From positions 930,001-994,000 of the forward strand of contig JAKJXP020000001.1 of NCBI GenBank assembly GCA_022225965.2: DNA of 64,000 bases, written 5' to 3'. Each line of letters begins with the position of its first letter. Positions within the stretch are counted from its first letter, which is position 1. A program made the translations under genes and the position numbers. Shown here piece by piece: positions 59,817-64,000 of this stretch. Source of the DNA: Diatrype stigma. Its lineage: Eukaryota; Ascomycota; Sordariomycetes; Xylariales; Diatrypaceae. The notes beneath the pieces were generated by a model. It saw only the letters and a list, made by a program, of their open reading frames with translations. It had not been told where the DNA came from and did no database searches.

Positions 59817-62426
59817 AAATTCATAATATCCGGAAAACGCTAAAATGGATTTTTTTATATTAGCAACGCGACGGAACGAAAAAGTAATTCGCCGTTTTTA
59901 AAAATAAGGTTTTATTACGGAATAATAAAAACGTATTAAGAACATAATAACAATATACGAATAATGACTGGCCATTGCTTAAATATAAAAACGGCGAATA
60001 TAAAAAATTAAGCAAACTAAATAATTTACGCCGGCAATAATACCGACGGCTATTTCGGCCATAATTACAGAAGCACTTAAAAAATAAAAGACATTCCGAC
60101 CGGCCCCTTATAATCGGCGGTACCGCTTATATTTCCCCTTCTTTCTCCGACCCATAGTTACAAACGCGAAAAGAAAAAAGACGACGCCCCGAATTCGGAC
60201 GAAAAAAACGAACTGGCCCAAGTATTACCCTTTTTTATACAATCCACGGCATCCGCTCCAATAATAAGCCCTTTAAACCTAAAGATGCATAAAACGGCGA
60301 AAAAAAAACCCGAAAACTAATAAACCGAATCGTTAACGCCTTTTTTCGATAGGCCGACGATTATAATAAATTCGCTGATATTCTTAAATCCAACCGCTAT
60401 TATAACATTAACGATATATAATACGAAACAGAAAAAAAAGAATCCTGGCTTTTAATTAACGCATTAACGATATGCTTTAATAATAACGAAACGGAAACGT
60501 TATTATTAAAATAACAATAAAATCCTTAAATTATTTAAAATAATGCAAATAAATATCCGAAAAAGGGGCTTCATTTATAATATAGCCCTTTATACGGCCT
60601 AATTAATTTAAATTAACGTAATACTTATTTAAAAACCTTAAATCGTTACGTTTAATTAACGGCAAATTAAGACATATATTAAATACGATGCTTTTTTTTT
60701 AACGGAAAACTGGATATTCATTTCTTTCCGAACCCTTATTTATATCCGTAAAAATCCTACCTTAAACGTAATACAGTTTCGACCGTTCGTTTTCCGAAAC
60801 GCATGTATTATATAAATTAATGATATTACTATTAGAAACATTTACTTAAATAACGGCTTTTTTTACGAATTATTTAAGTGCTTAAACCAATAAAACCCAA
60901 AACCAAACCGTATAATAATTAAAGACTTTAACGTTATCCATTAATTATGGCAATCCTTTTATAAAAGGAAATACGGTAATCCAAAGCAAAAAATAACCGA
61001 TTGGCTTAAAGCCTAGGAATTCTAAATATATAATAATAATTAACCTACGAACCAATATGGTAATACCATTAACCTTTTTATATCCAATATTTTAGGCATT
61101 ACGGCCTAAATAAAGGATACGTTATACGTTAATTCGGACCATTATACCATATTAAGTCGGATCCTAATAAGCAAGGTACCGCGATTATTTAAGAACAAAC
61201 TAAACATTTCGCCGAAGAAAATATTACGCTTTATTCAGTTAATACGTACTTATTAAACCGAAATATCTCGCATTCCGAATTCAATAAAAAGAACGAAAGC
61301 CTTAATAAATAAACTCTTATAAATCTTTATTGCAGCTATAAAAGCTATAAACAAAATACGTTATAATAAAAAAAGAAACGCTTTATAATAAAGCGATAAA
61401 TGCGAATTTACGACGGCCTAATTGCGGGCTTCGGTATACGCAAATAGTGGTATATCCGAATCGGAAATAGCAAAACAATATCGCAATATAATTAAAAAGG
61501 CAAAAAGATTATATTAAAATGGCGGATTAATAACGCAATAAAAGATAAGTCCATTTATAATATTATGAATTAATAAAAAAAAATAACTTTCGCGCCTTTC
61601 TAATAACAAACGATAGCAAAGTAATTACGAATATATTCGGAAAAATTAACTTTTTCCGATAAAAGGTATTAATCCCGTAAAGGGACGGAAACGACATAAA
61701 AGACCCTTAAAAGCCGTTGGAACCGACCGATTTCGATTTATTTTCGGCCGACTTTAACGCGTTAATATATACTTATAATCCGATCCTTTAAAATTAAAGG
61801 GTATTATTTATAAAGGCGGAACATATATATATTAAAACGGCGAATATTGCTCCGGGCAAAAACGGCCTAAGTATTATCTTATTTTAGTTCGTATGGCCGG
61901 CCTTTAACGGATTTATATGAACGTTATACGAAGGCTATTTTAAATATGGCTATCATTTTATTCCATTCCGAATGGCGGAAATAATAATGCTTTTCAAAAT
62001 TAGCAAGGATAACTTTATTAAAATTAAATCCTAAAGGCTTATATTTTTTTATTATGCCTAAATAAAGAATTAAAAAGGCTTATAATTCGGCGCATATCGG
62101 TAGCTGCTATTAGGATTAAAATAATTAATACCCAATAATTCGGCGCGTTATTTAAACGCTGAATATTGGACCTGGCCGTTTGCGTCGTTTATGACGTAAA
62201 ATTGGCATTCGCCCAAAATAAAGTGGCGTTTTTATTTATAATAAACGTTTCCGGGGCTTTTAACGCGATACTTCGAAAGCGGCTAATTTTAAAATTAAGG
62301 CGATAAGGCTAAAATAAGCGCCTTATATATTGGATAAATTCCTTTATAATTAACCGATTAGCCTTTATACGAATAAAAAATGTTATAATTAATATTAAAC
62401 CATTTATATACGGCGAATTATAAAAT
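59817..62426 (+). mobile_element. LINE-F, continuation (rest of ORF1, EN, first part of RT)
   Basis: Picks up at the duplicated AAATTCATAATATC and stays collinear with LINE-G from 55060 to 57740. EN lies near 60560-61240. The RT fragment stops at about 62426, just before the 'GIPQGSP' region. The remaining roughly 2.4 kb of 3' sequence is missing in this window: LINE-F is truncated or continues beyond a later insertion. Confidence 0.8.
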
Positions 62427-64000
62427 AAAACATTTATCGTAATTAAAGAACTATCCGAAAACAAAAAAAAACGCAGGAATATATACGAACTGCGTATCTT
62501 CGGCGTCCAATTAAATTCGAAACATCAACGCGGCCCCCTTTCCTAGCGTTTTAAAAAATTAATTTCGCAACGCCTACGCCAAATAATCCGACTAAACGGT
62601 TATAAAAAAAGCCGCAAACAAATCGACCCGTCGAAAATACGAAGGCGTTTAGAAATAATATTCGAATAAACGACCTTTTTCCTATTAATTTATAGCCCTT
62701 AATAATAACTTATCCGTAAAACGTTAATAACATTAAGCCATACGTAATATTTAATAAAAGAATTAACCGTTTTCGTTTAAAATATCGCAAATAAACCGCA
62801 GATTTTATAGGAATTATTTTACGGACCGAAACGTTACGACATTTTAACGATTTCGAAACCGCCCATTATAACCCGGAACGTTCTTTAAATACCAATACCG
62901 AAAAGCATAAAATATATAATTATACAATATAATAACGGAAATATATTTCGAATTATATTCGTAATAAATTCGAAAATACCTATAAAACAATACGAAGCCC
63001 ATACCTTTTAATACCGGGCCACAATAAAAACGAAAAACGGTTTAATCGATATCGTTTTAATATACAGCCTATTTCCTAATAGCAAAGCAATTACCGAATA
63101 AAATATCCCTATAAACGATTTATTTTCCAAAACCCGAATTCGACCCATTTTCGTATTAAGCGACTTTAATTTGCATAATCCCATATAAATATCTATTAAA
63201 AAACCATATCGAAAAGCCAAAAAATTAATCGAATTCGCCGCGAAATAAGACCTAAACTTATTAACCCCTTAAAATATCGGAACTTTTTATAATTAAAAGG
63301 AAAGAAATAATACGACCCTAAACCTCGCTTAGGCCTCGCTGAACCTTCCGGCCGGTTTCGTAAAAGTATTTAAGCATATTAAAAACAATTACAAGCCGCT
63401 TATATATAAAATCCGCAGCTCCAAACTTACGGCTAACGTAATTAGATATAACTGGAAATTAATAAATATAAATTAAATAAAAATCGAAGCGCAGTTTTTA
63501 CCATACCCGCCCGAATTCCAAACCCTGGAAAATATAAACCAATATTTAAAAACACTTATTACAGCCTTATTATACATTGCCGAAAAAACCACCCCCCGAA
63601 ATAAAGGCGGCATTCCCTAATACGAATAATGGACCCCTAAAATCCGGAAGGCGATATAAATAAAACGCAAAACCCATGCAACTTAAAAGCAATATCGAAC
63701 GGATAATACTTACGTTACATTAAAACAAAACAACAAGACCCGGAAACGCATATAAGCAAAGACCAAAAAGGATTTATAACGACGTATATTTTACGAAGCA
63801 ACGAAAACGTATAACCTTTCGGTTATATAAAAAATAAGAAAATAAGTACGTACGAAAAGCTTTAAAGTACCGGACCTTCCGATAATACCGTCCTTTTGGA
63901 AAACCCCAAACCGATTTAATTTAAAAATCGCAAATACGTTCGAACAAAAACTAAACCTTTTAAGCGCGAAATTTTACCTTATTTTAACGGCTGACCTAAC
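62427..64000 (+). pseudogene. Third LINE family: ORF2 endonuclease region, runs off window
   Basis: A plus-strand frame unlike the other two LINE families. The AP-endonuclease domain spans about 62830-63560: 'GPKRYDILTISKPP' (about 62820-62860), 'FVLSDFNLHNPI' (about 63152-63190, the DFNLHHPxW box), 'DLNLLTP' (about 63250-63270) and a later 'ITALL' helix. Sequence after 63560 is the EN-RT linker; RT should lie beyond 64000. RIP is lighter than in LINE-F (many CC and CA kept near 63480-63720). Whether this element interrupts LINE-F or replaced its end cannot be decided here. Confidence 0.62.

Noticed and set aside
1..64000. Bacterial or organellar origin, operons, CRISPR
   Set aside because: No conserved operon genes, no ribosome-binding pattern, no regular spacer arrays. 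LINEs, a chromovirus, a pogo element, a Helitron and RIP point to an ascomycete nuclear genome.
1..64000. Centromere or subtelomere
   Set aside because: Nested RIPed elements are common in both, but no telomere repeat, satellite or other position marker is visible. The location cannot be told from sequence alone.

Overview
This window looks like a transposon graveyard from a filamentous ascomycete (Pezizomycotina) that has, or had, repeat-induced point mutation (RIP). Most of it is AT-rich. The dinucleotides CA and TG are strikingly rare, TA is very common and CG is kept. Old reading frames survive over kilobases with stops mainly where Gln (CAA/CAG), Trp (TGG) or Arg (CGA) codons would have been. 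I see no intact host gene, rRNA gene, tRNA gene or CRISPR array. Almost everything is a RIP-degraded mobile element, plus a few short GC-rich elements that escaped mutation.

Layout. 1-3901: Rep-helicase gene of a Helitron (+). It overlaps, tail to tail, an unrecognised 241-codon antisense frame (3881-4603). 5495-6895: an unrecognised 467-codon degraded frame (+). 7169-45300: a deep nest. The outermost layer is a Tad1-like LINE on the minus strand ('LINE-D'), split at 9402/41684 by a full-length Tad1-like LINE of a second family on the plus strand ('LINE-A', about 6.4 kb of its own sequence). LINE-A is broken by four insertions: (i) a pogo/Fot1-type DNA transposon, 9932-11870; (ii) a terminal-inverted-repeat element, 14312-15471, itself carrying SINE-C; (iii) SINE-A, itself split by LINE-B, which contains an un-RIPed LINE 3' fragment; (iv) a Ty3/gypsy chromovirus, 26179-41627, split by LINE-C, which contains SINE-B, which contains a miniature LTR element (about 30460-30733). 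The deepest path has six levels. 45531-52029: full-length LINE-E (-). 52145-62426: LINE-F (+), split by full-length LINE-G (+, 53213-59816). 62427-64000: endonuclease region of a third LINE family, running off the window.

The joins rest on target-site duplications (TSDs) read from the sequence and on a length check. Removing the inserts leaves about 6.4-6.6 kb for each of LINE-A, B, C, E and G, and 634-651 bp for each SINE copy.

How the parts relate. The LINE-A/B/C/E/F/G family encodes ORF1 (gag-like, zinc knuckles) and ORF2 (AP-endonuclease, reverse transcriptase, RNase H), and has a 3' tail ending in ATC/ATT-type triplets. The roughly 640-bp GC-rich SINEs share that 3' tail, so they were probably mobilised by the LINE machinery. 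The SINEs, the miniature LTR element and the 211-bp LINE tail show little RIP; the LINEs, the gypsy element and the Helitron are heavily hit. This fits a length threshold for RIP, or later arrival.
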